From positions 1 to 59,053 of the forward strand of contig NZ_JGVW01000073.1 of assembly GCF_000687455.2 (NCBI RefSeq): 59,053 nucleotides of DNA, given 5' to 3'. The notes beneath the pieces are model-generated. The model saw only the letters and a program-made list of their open reading frames with translations. It was not told the origin of the DNA and ran no database searches. Source of the stretch: Burkholderia sp. lig30. Its GTDB lineage: Bacteria; Pseudomonadota; Gammaproteobacteria; Burkholderiales; Burkholderiaceae. Position 1 is the stretch's first letter; each line of letters starts with the position of its first letter. Made by a program: the position numbers and the translations under genes. Positions 36,400 through 44,548 of this stretch are shown piece after piece.

Positions 36400-37041
36400 G
36401 TGCAATTGCATAGTTTCTTCAACAGCTCGACGTCGTATCGCGTGCGCATCGCGCTCGCGCTCAAGGGGCTCCCGTACGACACGCTGCCCGTCAACATCCG
36501 CACCGGCGAGCATCGCGCGGCGGGCTACGTCGCGGACGTCAACCCGTCGGCGGCGGTGCCCGCGCTCGTCGACGGCGATTTCCGGCTCGGCCAGTCGCTC
36601 GCGATCATCGACTATCTCGACCAGACGCATCCCGAGCCGCGCCTGATCCCGCTCGAGCCGCCGTTGCGCGCGCGCGTGCTGGAACTGGCGACGCTGATCG
36701 CGTGCGACATCCATCCGGTCAACAACCTGCGCGTGCTGCGCTATCTGGAAAGCGAACTGGGCGTCAGCGCGCAGCAGAAAAGCGCGTGGTACCGCCACTG
36801 GGTCGCCGAAGGGATGGCGGGCGTCGAGCGCCTGCTCGAACGCAGCGCGCAAGGACCGTGGTGTTTCGGCGCGCAGCCGACGCTCGCCGACGTGTGCCTC
36901 GTGCCGCAGGTCGCGAACGCGCTGCGGATGGAGTGCGACCTGAGCGCCTATCCGCGCAGCCTCGCGGTCTACGCGCACGCGCTGCAGCATCCGGCATTCG
37001 ACGCGGCGCAACCGCAGCGTCAACCCGATTACATGGCTTGA
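36400..37041 (+). CDS. nagL: Maleylpyruvate isomerase, zeta-class glutathione S-transferase
   Basis: A 213-residue GST-fold protein. The zeta-class motif FFNSSTSYRVRIALALKG lies at residues 5-22 (catalytic Ser/Ser/Cys-like triplet here S-S-T-S). The thioredoxin-like domain continues with NPSAAVPALVDGD, and the C-terminal helical domain contains FGAQPTLADVCLVPQV. It isomerises maleylpyruvate to fumarylpyruvate with glutathione. GTG is used at 36400, preceded by GGAAGG. It lies between the hydrolase and hydroxylase genes. Confidence 0.92.
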   Translation: MQLHSFFNSSTSYRVRIALALKGLPYDTLPVNIRTGEHRAAGYVADVNPSAAVPALVDGDFRLGQSLAIIDYLDQTHPEPRLIPLEPPLRARVLELATLIACDIHPVNNLRVLRYLESELGVSAQQKSAWYRHWVAEGMAGVERLLERSAQGPWCFGAQPTLADVCLVPQVANALRMECDLSAYPRSLAVYAHALQHPAFDAAQPQRQPDYMA

Positions 37042-37065
37042 AGCAGGACAGAACAGGAGACAGAC

Positions 37066-38274
37066 ATGAGTGAGACCCAACCAACAGGCCGGCGCGTGCT
37101 CGTGATCGGCGGCGGAATCGGCGGGCTGGCGGCGGCGCTGGCGCTCGCGCGCCAGGGCATCCGCGTGCAGTTGCTCGAACAGGCCGCGGAAATCGGCGAG
37201 ATCGGCGCCGGCATCCAGCTCGGCGCGAACGCGTTCAACGCGCTGGACGCGCTCGGCGTCGGCGAAGCCGCGCGCAGCCGCGCGGTGTTCACCGATTGCC
37301 TGCGGCTGATGGACGCGCTCGACGGCAAGGAGATCGTCCGCGTCGATACGGGCGCGCCGTATCGCGCGCGCTTCGGCAATCCGTATGCGGTGATCCACCG
37401 CGCGGACATCCATCTTTCGATCTTCGAGGCCGTGCAGCACCATCCGCTGATCCAGTTCCGCACCGACACGCACGTCTGTGCGTTCGAGCAGGATGCGAAC
37501 GGCGTGACCGTCACCGACCAGCGCGGCGAGCAGTATCGCGCCGACGCGGTGATCGGCTGCGACGGCGTGAAATCGGTGATCCGCAACGCATTGATCGGCG
37601 ACACGCACCATGTGACCGGCCACGTCGTCTATCGCGCGGTGGTGGACGTCGAAAACATGCCGAAGGATCTGCAGATCAACGCGCCAGTGGTCTGGGCGGG
37701 CCCGCATTGCCATCTCGTCCACTATCCGCTGCGCGGCGGGCGGCAATACAACCTCGTCGTCACGTTCCACAGCCGCGAGCAGGAGGAGTGGGGCGTGCGG
37801 GACGGCAGCAAGGAGGAAGTGCTGTCGTACTTCGAGGGTATCCATCCGCTGCCGCACCAGATGCTCGACCGGCCGACCTCGTGGAAGCGCTGGGCGACCG
37901 CCGACCGCGACCCGGTCGAACGCTGGAGCGACGGCCGCGCGACGGTGCTCGGCGACGCGGCGCACCCGATGACCCAGTATCTCGCGCAAGGCGCCTGCCA
38001 GGCGCTCGAGGACGCGGTCACGCTCGGCGCGGCAGTCGCCCGGACCGACGGCGACTTCGCGGCGGCGTTCGCGCTCTACGAGCAGGCGCGGATTCCGCGC
38101 ACTGCGCGCGTGCTGTATTCGGCGCGCGAAATGGGGCGGATTTATCACGCGAAGGGCGTCGAGCGTCTCGTCCGCAATTCGCTGTGGGTCGGCCGCACGC
38201 AGGAGCAGTTCTACGACGCGCTGGCCTGGCTGCATGGCTGGCGCGCGGAAGACTGCCTGAACGGCGTCGCGTGA
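37066..38274 (+). CDS. nagX: 3-Hydroxybenzoate 6-hydroxylase (FAD monooxygenase)
   Basis: A 402-residue class A flavoprotein monooxygenase turning 3-hydroxybenzoate into gentisate with NADH and oxygen. The FAD loop is VIGGGIGGLAAALALARQG (residues 13-31), the DG motif is VIGCDGVKSVIR, and the GD motif is VLGDAAHPMTQYLAQGACQA. The C-terminal AREMGRIYHAKG region is typical of 3-hydroxybenzoate 6-hydroxylases; salicylate 1-hydroxylases are related, but the gentisate enzymes in the operon favour the first. GGAGA lies upstream of ATG 37066. Confidence 0.92.
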   Translation: MSETQPTGRRVLVIGGGIGGLAAALALARQGIRVQLLEQAAEIGEIGAGIQLGANAFNALDALGVGEAARSRAVFTDCLRLMDALDGKEIVRVDTGAPYRARFGNPYAVIHRADIHLSIFEAVQHHPLIQFRTDTHVCAFEQDANGVTVTDQRGEQYRADAVIGCDGVKSVIRNALIGDTHHVTGHVVYRAVVDVENMPKDLQINAPVVWAGPHCHLVHYPLRGGRQYNLVVTFHSREQEEWGVRDGSKEEVLSYFEGIHPLPHQMLDRPTSWKRWATADRDPVERWSDGRATVLGDAAHPMTQYLAQGACQALEDAVTLGAAVARTDGDFAAAFALYEQARIPRTARVLYSAREMGRIYHAKGVERLVRNSLWVGRTQEQFYDALAWLHGWRAEDCLNGVA

Positions 38275-38343
38275 CGTGACATGAACCGGCGAGGCGCGCA
38301 GACACAATACAACGCGCGCCCGCCACTCTGGAGGAGACACACC

Positions 38344-39690
38344 ATGGCAGAGACCACGCCCATCGATATCACTGAATGGATCGACCGGCATCGCGTTTCG
38401 CCGTTTCAGGCCGCGATCGTCGTCCTGTGCTTTCTGATTGTCGCGATCGACGGCTTCGATACCGCGTCGATCGGCTTCATCGCACCCGTCATTCGCGCGG
38501 AGTGGGGGCTGTCGCCGGCGCAGCTCGCGCCGGTGTTCGGCGCGGGGCTCACCGGGCTGATGGCGGGCGCGCTCGTGTTCGGGCCGTTCGGCGACCGCTT
38601 CGGCCGCAAGCGCCTGCTGCTCGCGTGCGTGCTGTGCTTCGGTATCGCGAGCGCCGCGTCGGCATGGTCGGGCGGGCTGCACGAACTGATCGCGTGGCGC
38701 TTCCTGACCGGCCTCGGGCTCGGCGGCGCGATGCCGAACGCGATCACGCTGACGTCCGAATACTGTCCGTCGCGGCGCCGTTCGTTGCTCGTGACGACGA
38801 TGTTCTGCGGCTTCACGATCGGCTCCGCGGTGGGCGGGCTCGCCGCCGCCGCGCTGATCGAGCATGACGGCTGGCGCGCGGTGCTGCTGGTCGGCGGGAT
38901 CGCGCCGCTGCTGCTCGTGCCGCTGCTCGCCTGGCGGCTGCCGGAATCGGTGCGCTATCTGGTGAACACGGGCAAGGAGCCGGCACGGATCGCGGCGATG
39001 CTCGCGCGCATCGCGCCGCACGACGTGCCGTCGCACGCGTCGTTCGCCGCGCCGCGCGGCAAGGCTTCCGCTTCGCCGCTGCGCCGCCTGTTCGGCGCGG
39101 ATCTGCTGCGCGGCACGCTGCTGCTGTGGCTGACGTTCTTCATGAGCCTGCTGGTGATCTACCTGCTGTCGAGCTGGCTGCCGACGCTGTTGCGCACGAC
39201 CGGCGTGACGCTGCACACGGCCGCGCGCGTGACGGCGATGTTCCAGATCGGCGGCACGGCGGGCGCGATCGCGCTCGGCTGGCTGATGGACCGCTTCGAT
39301 CCGCATCGCGTGCTCGCCTGCAGCTATGCGGCCGCCGGCGTGTTCGTCGCGGCGATCGGCGCCTGCGCCGCGTCGCCGTGGGGCGCGGCGCTCGTGGTGT
39401 TCGCGGCGGGCTTTTGCGTGTCCGGCTCGCAGGTCGGCGCGAATGCGCTGTCCGCCGCGTTCTATCCGACCGAATGCCGGACGACCGGTGTCAGCTGGGC
39501 GAACGGAATCGGGCGCAGCGGCTCGGTCGTCGGCTCGATGGCGGGCGGCGCGATACTGTCGACGGGGCTGCCGCTGCAGACGGCGTTTGCGCTTGTCGCC
39601 GCGCCGTGCGTGATCGCCGCGCTCGGGGTGTTCGTGCTCGGCTGCGTGCGCGCGAAGGCCGCGCGCGCCGCAGCGGCATCGCTTGCATAA
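38344..39690 (+). CDS. MFS aromatic acid:H+ symporter
   Basis: A 448-residue, 12-helix carrier of the AAHS family (PcaK/MhbT type). The helix-1 signature DGFDTASIGFIAPVIRAEWG carries the essential aspartates, and the loop 2-3 motif GPFGDRFGRKRLLLA is present. It most likely imports 3-hydroxybenzoate or gentisate, from its place at the end of the gentisate operon. ATG 38344 follows TGGAGGAG. Confidence 0.9.
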   Translation: MAETTPIDITEWIDRHRVSPFQAAIVVLCFLIVAIDGFDTASIGFIAPVIRAEWGLSPAQLAPVFGAGLTGLMAGALVFGPFGDRFGRKRLLLACVLCFGIASAASAWSGGLHELIAWRFLTGLGLGGAMPNAITLTSEYCPSRRRSLLVTTMFCGFTIGSAVGGLAAAALIEHDGWRAVLLVGGIAPLLLVPLLAWRLPESVRYLVNTGKEPARIAAMLARIAPHDVPSHASFAAPRGKASASPLRRLFGADLLRGTLLLWLTFFMSLLVIYLLSSWLPTLLRTTGVTLHTAARVTAMFQIGGTAGAIALGWLMDRFDPHRVLACSYAAAGVFVAAIGACAASPWGAALVVFAAGFCVSGSQVGANALSAAFYPTECRTTGVSWANGIGRSGSVVGSMAGGAILSTGLPLQTAFALVAAPCVIAALGVFVLGCVRAKAARAAAASLA

Positions 39691-39695
39691 AATAT

Positions 39696-39732
39696 ATCAA
39701 TCAATATAATATTAAAAAATATATTGATTGAT
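39696..39732. promoter_or_regulatory. AT-rich inverted repeat, candidate BigR-type operator
   Basis: Thirteen-base arms (39696-39708, ATCAATCAATATA, and its exact complement at 39720-39732) lie directly upstream of the ArsR-family gene in a strongly AT-rich stretch, unlike its surroundings. The position implies autoregulation by the adjacent repressor. Confidence 0.7.
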
Positions 39733-39735
39733 GCG

Positions 39736-40086
39736 ATGCCCCCCGATCCTTCTTCCCCATCCCCCAGTCCCGAGCAGATGCGCGCGGCGGCCGAGTCCGC
39801 CTGCGCGCTGCTGAAGGTGCTGTCGAATCCGGACCGATTGCTGCTGATGTGCGCGCTGTCGCAAGGCGAGCGCTGCGTGAGCGATCTCGAAGCGCAGCTC
39901 GACATCCGTCAGCCGACGCTGTCCCAGCAGCTTGGCGTGCTGCGCGACAATGCGCTCGTGCGCACGCGCCGCGACGGCAAGAACATTCACTATTCGCTCG
40001 ACAGCGACGCGGCGATAGCCGTGATGGCCGTGTTGTACGAGCAGTTCTGCGGCGCGGCCGCGAAGGAGAAACCGGATGCAGATTGA
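39736..40086 (+). CDS. ArsR-family repressor of the BigR/SqrR persulfide-sensing type
   Basis: A 116-residue winged-helix repressor (helix-turn-helix VSDLEAQLDIRQPTLSQQLGVL). C39 (LLMCAL) and C105 (YEQFCG) are 66 residues apart, the same spacing as the sensing pair C42/C108 of BigR; two further cysteines are C23 and C47. BigR-type proteins respond to sulfane sulfur by forming a di- or tetrasulfide bridge. ATG 39736 is used, though a TTG at 39724 lies in the operator palindrome. It overlaps the first YeeE-type gene by 11 bases. Confidence 0.85.
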   Translation: MPPDPSSPSPSPEQMRAAAESACALLKVLSNPDRLLLMCALSQGERCVSDLEAQLDIRQPTLSQQLGVLRDNALVRTRRDGKNIHYSLDSDAAIAVMAVLYEQFCGAAAKEKPDAD

Positions 40087-40510
40087 CGCGTTGCATTTCA
40101 CGCCCGTGCTGTCGCTGGCGGGCGGTGTGCTGATCGGGCTCGCGGCGGCATGGCTCGCGCTGTTCAACGGGCGGGTGGCCGGCATCAGCGGGATTGTCGG
40201 CGGCCTGCTGACGCCCCGCGCGGGCGAAACGGGCTGGCGCGCCGCGTTCGTCGCGGGGCTGATCCTCGCGCCGGTCGTCATGCGCGTGGCCGGGGAGGCG
40301 ACGATGCCGCAGATCGACGCGAGCTGGCCCGCAGTCGGCGTGGCCGGGTTTCTGGTCGGCATCGGCACCCGCTACGCGAGCGGCTGCACGAGCGGGCATG
40401 GCGTGTGCGGGCTGTCGCGCGGCTCGGTGCGCTCGCTCGTCGCGACGGCGACGTTCATGGCGGTCGCGTTCGTGACCGTCTTCGTCAAACGCCACGTTCT
40501 GGGAGCTTGA
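40076..40510 (+). CDS. YeeE/YedE-type sulfur transport protein, first subunit
   Basis: A 144-residue membrane protein, about four helices, equal to the N-terminal half of YeeE/YedE. Its mark is GTRYASGCTSGHGVCGLSRG, with cysteines that line the thiosulfate/sulfur path in this family. Such split pairs next to BigR-type regulators are called PmpA/PmpB and are thought to move sulfur compounds across the inner membrane. The start overlaps the regulator gene; the next gene begins two bases after its stop. Confidence 0.88.
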   Translation: MQIDALHFTPVLSLAGGVLIGLAAAWLALFNGRVAGISGIVGGLLTPRAGETGWRAAFVAGLILAPVVMRVAGEATMPQIDASWPAVGVAGFLVGIGTRYASGCTSGHGVCGLSRGSVRSLVATATFMAVAFVTVFVKRHVLGA

Positions 40511-40511
40511 G

Positions 40512-40985
40512 ATGGCGGCATGGTTTGCATTCATCGCAGGGCTGGGGTTCGGCTGCGGCCTGATTGTCTCGGGGCTGGCCAACCCGAGGAAAGTCCTCGG
40601 CTTTCTGGATCTCGCCGGGGCCTGGGATCCGTCGCTCGCGTTCGTGATGGCGGGCGCGATCGCCGTCGGCACGCTCGCGTTCATGGTCGCAAAGCGCCGC
40701 ACGCGGTCATGGCTCGGCTTGCCGATGCAACTGCCGACGGCCCGCGCGATCACCGTGCGGCTCGTCGGGGGCAGCGCGCTGTTCGGGCTCGGCTGGGGGC
40801 TGGCGGGCATCTGTCCCGGCCCGGCTGTCGTGTCGGTCGGATTCGGCTCGCTCAAGGGCATCGGATTCGTCGTCGCGATGCTCGCCGGCATGGCGGTGTT
40901 CGAATGGATCGAGCGGCGCCGCGCCGCGCCCCGCGCAACGGCGGGCGTGATCAGCGAACCGTCACGGACGGACTCGGCGCGCTAG
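40512..40985 (+). CDS. YeeE/YedE-type sulfur transport protein, second subunit (DUF6691)
   Basis: A 157-residue membrane protein complementary to the preceding gene. Conserved segments are GLANPRKVLGFLDLAG, AWDPSLAFVMAGAI, and GLAGICPGPAVVSV with a conserved Cys. Together the two form a split YeeE/YedE-like pair. The C-terminal tail is hydrophilic. It converges with the next gene; two inverted repeats (GGCCGC/GCGGCC at 41019-41035 and CCCGTT/AACGGG near 41045-41066) may end transcription from both sides. Confidence 0.86.
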   Translation: MAAWFAFIAGLGFGCGLIVSGLANPRKVLGFLDLAGAWDPSLAFVMAGAIAVGTLAFMVAKRRTRSWLGLPMQLPTARAITVRLVGGSALFGLGWGLAGICPGPAVVSVGFGSLKGIGFVVAMLAGMAVFEWIERRRAAPRATAGVISEPSRTDSAR

Positions 40986-41066
40986 CGGCTGTTCACGATC
41001 GTCGCATTCTTCGCGCTCGGCCGCTTTTGGCGGCCAGCGCAAGCCCGTTATGAGCGGGAACGGGCC

Positions 41067-41339
41067 CTAACGGCCGGCGTGCGACGCGAGGTGCAGGCGG
41101 ATCAGCCGCAGATAGCGGTCGCCCACCGAATGATCGCGCGGCGGGCCGGACCGTGCCGCATGGCGCAGCGTGGCCGGCACGCTCACGCCGAGATACCGGC
41201 AGACGGCGGACAGGTAGGGCTTGCGGGTGTGCCCGAGTTGCCGCGCCGCGCGCTCTACCCGCGCATCGCCCACCTGCGCGCGGAGCCACGCCAGCACCTG
41301 GCGGTCGGTGTCGTTGACGATCTTGATCAGATGTTCCAT
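41067..41339 (-). CDS. Small basic protein of unknown function, apparent SOS-regulated gene
   Basis: A 90-residue, strongly basic, helix-rich protein (MEHLIKIVNDTDRQVLAWLR and TRKPYLSAVCRYLGVSVPATL). The second half resembles a helix-turn-helix (YLSAVCRYLGVSVPATLRHA), so DNA binding is possible; I do not recognise a named family. ATG 41339 follows GAGGTGGG; a GTG at 41351 lies against the operator. A perfect LexA-box sequence sits 10-29 bases upstream of the start, which implies induction after DNA damage. Confidence 0.7.
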   Translation of the reverse strand: MEHLIKIVNDTDRQVLAWLRAQVGDARVERAARQLGHTRKPYLSAVCRYLGVSVPATLRHAARSGPPRDHSVGDRYLRLIRLHLASHAGR

Positions 41340-41348
41340 CGCCCACCT

Positions 41349-41368
41349 CACTGTTTATAAATACAGTG
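41349..41368. promoter_or_regulatory. LexA (SOS) box
   Basis: CACTGT, eight A/T bases, then ACAGTG: an exact match to the CTGT-N8-ACAG LexA consensus with one extra symmetric base on each side. It lies just before the small basic protein gene; no other gene starts nearby. Confidence 0.8.
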
Positions 41369-41441
41369 CTGTAAATATAACCAGTATTTTGGGCGGTCGC
41401 AAGCAGGATTCGGTATGTCTTTTGGTTAACGTGCCCGGATG

Positions 41442-42931
41442 TCAGCGCGGCGTGGTTGGCGTGCGCGGTTCGGCCCCGGCGTAGCGCGCGTCGGTCAGCG
41501 TACGCAGGAACGCGACGAGGTCGTCGATGTCCGCGTCGCTCATCGCGGGCGGCATGCCGGGGCGGCGGTTCATCGGCGTCGAGTTGACGTTGATGTTGCC
41601 GAGACAGGCGGGCGGCACGTCGTCGAACGTTGCCGCGCCGTGATACCAGCGGCGCGGATCGGTCGAGCGCGTGTTGTAGAACGCGACCGCGTCGCGCAGC
41701 GACGTGAACACGCCGTTGTGCATGAAGGTCTGTTTCAGCGCGACGTTGCGCAGGCCGGGCGTGCGCAGGTAGCCGCACCATTGGTCCGGGTCGGGCCAGC
41801 GCAGCCGGCGCGCGGTGTTGCCCAGCCCGGTGTCGAAATGCCGCCGATCGCGGTTGGCCGGCAGCGCGCGGTTGCGCGGGACCGCGATCGCGTCGTAGCC
41901 GAAATCGGTGAACAGCGATCGCTCTGGCCGGCTCGACGTGTCGGACAGCGTGTGGCAACTCATGCAGTTGCCCTTGTCCGGGTTCCTGAACAGCGCGAGA
42001 CCGCGCATCTCCTGCGGCGTGAGCGGCGTGCGGTCGCGCAGGTATGCGTCGAACCGCGACGTGAACGGCGCCATCTCGTCGCTCTGCAAATACGCTTCGA
42101 CCGCCAGTCCGAGCCCACGCGTCATCCGTTCGGGATCGCGCAGCACCGCCGGGCCGAAGCGCGCGGCGAGCGCCGGCGCGAGTTCGGTGGCGTCGATCTT
42201 GCGCAGCAGCGCCGCGGGCGAGCGATTGTTCATCTCGTCGGGATCGAACAGCGGCCCGCGGATCTGCTCGGCGAGCGTATCGGCGCGGCCATCGCTGAAC
42301 AGGCCGCCGAACGGCGACGGCATCGGCGCATCGTCATCCTGATAGAAATGGCGGCGCGGCACGTACCGCACGTAAAGCAACGACGGCGCGTTGCGCTGGC
42401 TGAAGCGGCCCGGGCGGCTGCCTTCCGGCACGCCGGGGCCGGCGAGCGCGGCGGCCGTCAGCGTCGGCGCGAACGCGCGGCCCGGATCGTGGCACCCGGC
42501 GCACGACACGCCGCGCGGCTCCGACAGCCGCGGATCGAAGAAGATGCGGCGGCCGAGCGCGGCGAGCGCAGGGTCGGGCGCGAAGCGCGCGGCGGACGGA
42601 TCGACCTTCGCCGCGACCTGCGGCGTGCCGTCGCCGATCGTGCCGACCACGCGGGCGGGCGCCGTGCCGGGTAGCAGCACGGTGTCCGCCGTTGTCGCGC
42701 GTCGGTCGGCGTGCCGGGCAGCCGCACGTTGTCCGTCGTCGCCGCGTGGTCGGGGAGCGAGCCGGGCAGCGGCACGGCATCCGTCGTCACCGCGCGGGCA
42801 GGGGGCGCGCCGGCGGCGAGCAGCGCGAGCGCGGCGCCGGCGCGCGCAATGGCGAGGACCGTGCGAATTGTCCGGCTGGCGCGGCCGGCATGGCCGGCGT
42901 AAGGTCCGCCGCGTCGACGCAGCCCGCTCAC
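41442..42931 (-). pseudogene. Di-heme cytochrome c peroxidase-like protein, interrupted by a one-base frameshift
   Basis: The conserved body has two c-type heme sites (CAGCHDPGRAF and CMSCHTLS), a FMHNGVF distal motif and a C-terminal LVAFLRTLT, as in MauG/cytochrome c peroxidase relatives. The body's frame has no signal peptide. The signal peptide (AIARAGAALALLAAGAPPARA) lies in another frame that begins with GTG 42931, overlapping the upstream gene's stop (GTGA). Both frames carry the same repeated motif, TTDAVPLPG, TTDNVRLPG and TTADTVLLPG, and join if one base is restored at about 42697-42702. Either a true mutation or a sequencing error. Confidence 0.75.
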
Positions 42932-44391
42932 GGCGCGATGAATCCCGTCTTGTCGCACGCGAGCGTCGTGCCCGACTGGCTGCACGACGCAAGCAGCTTG
43001 CCGGCCGCCGAGTACGCGCTGAAGATCCAGCCTGTCTCGGGAGCAGGGCGGCGCTCCATCATCAGGAAGCCGAAGCTGTTGTTGTGCGACAGCCGGTCGA
43101 TGACCGCACCCGGCGCGGGCGTCAGTCCGGCGGGGAACGGATCGGGCAGCGCGACGTCGAGGTTGTCGCCGCCGTTGCCCGAGACGATCGTCGCCGGATG
43201 GCCCGACGCGAAATTGATCGCCTGGAAGTCGTGCACGTGGCCGTGCAGCGCGACGTGGACGCCCGGCGGATAGTAGGCCCGCGCGTTGAGGCTCGACATC
43301 ACCGATTGCAGCGCGCGGTTGCCCGGCGCGGGCGTGCTGCCCGCGATCGGCGCGAACGCGAGGATCGGATGATGGTTGGTGAAGATCGTCGTCGTCATAC
43401 CCGGCTTCGACGCGAGCGCGGCGACCGTCTGGAACTGCTTCCGGTAGATCCGGAACTGCGCGTCGGTGGTCTTCAGCGCGGCGCGGCCGACCTTCGCGCT
43501 ATCGAACACGATCACCTGCGAGCCGCCGCCGAGCGACACCGCGTACGGCTCCGAATAGTTCGCGTCGCCGTCGTTGGCCGGATCGTCGCACGAGCGCGCG
43601 TCGCTGTACGGTCGCGGATCGAGGAAGCGGAACCAGCCCTGGCCCGCGCGCGCGCATTCCTCGTGGTTGCCGCGCACGACGACCCACGGCGCCGTCGCGA
43701 GCAGCGGCGCCGCGGGGCGGAACAGGTCGGCCTGCCACGCGTCCCAGCCGTAGCCCCACGGGCTGTCCTTGCATCCGGCGATGTCCGGCGGGCAAGCGTT
43801 CTCGCGGTAATGGAAGTCGCCGACGTGCAGCACCAGATCGGGCGACAGCTTCGCGATGCTCGCGGCGATTGTCGCGAGCGGCCAGACGGTCGTGTCGCTG
43901 CAGGCCTGGAAGGCGTTGTCCGCTTTCTTCATGCGGCAGCCGGTGTCGGCGACGATCGCGATGCGTTGCGGTTGCGCGATCGGCAGCGGCAATGCGCGCC
44001 CGGCGACGCTCGCACTGTGCGCGCCGGCGGGCAGCGTCGCCTCGCAGACCGAGACCGGGAAGCTCGACGGCTTCGAGTCCGCCGGGTCGCTCGCGGTCGG
44101 GCGCAGCGGCAGCGTCGCGGCGCCCGCGCGCAGCGTCATGCGCGACACGAGGCCGTCGACGACGACCAGCGGGCAGACCGGATCGCCGTTCGATGCCGGC
44201 GCGTAATTCGTGATCGCGCGGGCGATCGCCTGATCGGCGTCGCCGATCTCGACCCAGGCGGCCTGGAGGTTGATCGCGGCGCTGGCCGGGTCGACGCGCG
44301 TATCGATGCGGGTCGAGCACGCGGAGAGCGCCGCGATGCCCGCGAGGGCGGCGAAGCGCGCGGCAGCGGCGCGGGAAAGGAGTCGTCGCAT
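42928..44391 (-). CDS. Calcineurin-like metallophosphatase, lipoprotein
   Basis: A 487-residue secreted metallophosphoesterase. The lipobox is LSAC near residue 25. Metal motifs are in order: IVADTGCR (DxG variant of DxH), VGDFHYRENA (GDxHY), RGNHEEC (GNHE), FTNHHPI and LHGHVHDF (GHxH). A cysteine-rich insert (ENACPPDIAGCKDSPWG) suggests disulfides. The substrate is unknown. Start M at 44391 (MRRLLSRAA). It is followed, with a four-base overlap, by the di-heme peroxidase gene, so the two should be co-expressed. Confidence 0.87.
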   Translation of the reverse strand: MRRLLSRAAAARFAALAGIAALSACSTRIDTRVDPASAAINLQAAWVEIGDADQAIARAITNYAPASNGDPVCPLVVVDGLVSRMTLRAGAATLPLRPTASDPADSKPSSFPVSVCEATLPAGAHSASVAGRALPLPIAQPQRIAIVADTGCRMKKADNAFQACSDTTVWPLATIAASIAKLSPDLVLHVGDFHYRENACPPDIAGCKDSPWGYGWDAWQADLFRPAAPLLATAPWVVVRGNHEECARAGQGWFRFLDPRPYSDARSCDDPANDGDANYSEPYAVSLGGGSQVIVFDSAKVGRAALKTTDAQFRIYRKQFQTVAALASKPGMTTTIFTNHHPILAFAPIAGSTPAPGNRALQSVMSSLNARAYYPPGVHVALHGHVHDFQAINFASGHPATIVSGNGGDNLDVALPDPFPAGLTPAPGAVIDRLSHNNSFGFLMMERRPAPETGWIFSAYSAAGKLLASCSQSGTTLACDKTGFIAP

Positions 44392-44548
44392 GAGGGTCAC
44401 CGTCTGAAAGCCGTCAACGTACGGCATTGTGCATGCAGGAAATGTGAAGGCGACGCGATCGCGCCACCCCCGCGAATCCGGATTCTTGCCGGATCATAAA
44501 CTGAAGTTCCGACGGGGCGCCGCATGCGCGCCCCGCATCCGGCTCACG

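Noticed and set aside
35527..39306. A minus-strand frame of over 1200 codons antisense to the gentisate operon
   Set aside because: It is Arg/Ala/His-rich and has no domain; the five plus-strand genes explain the region.
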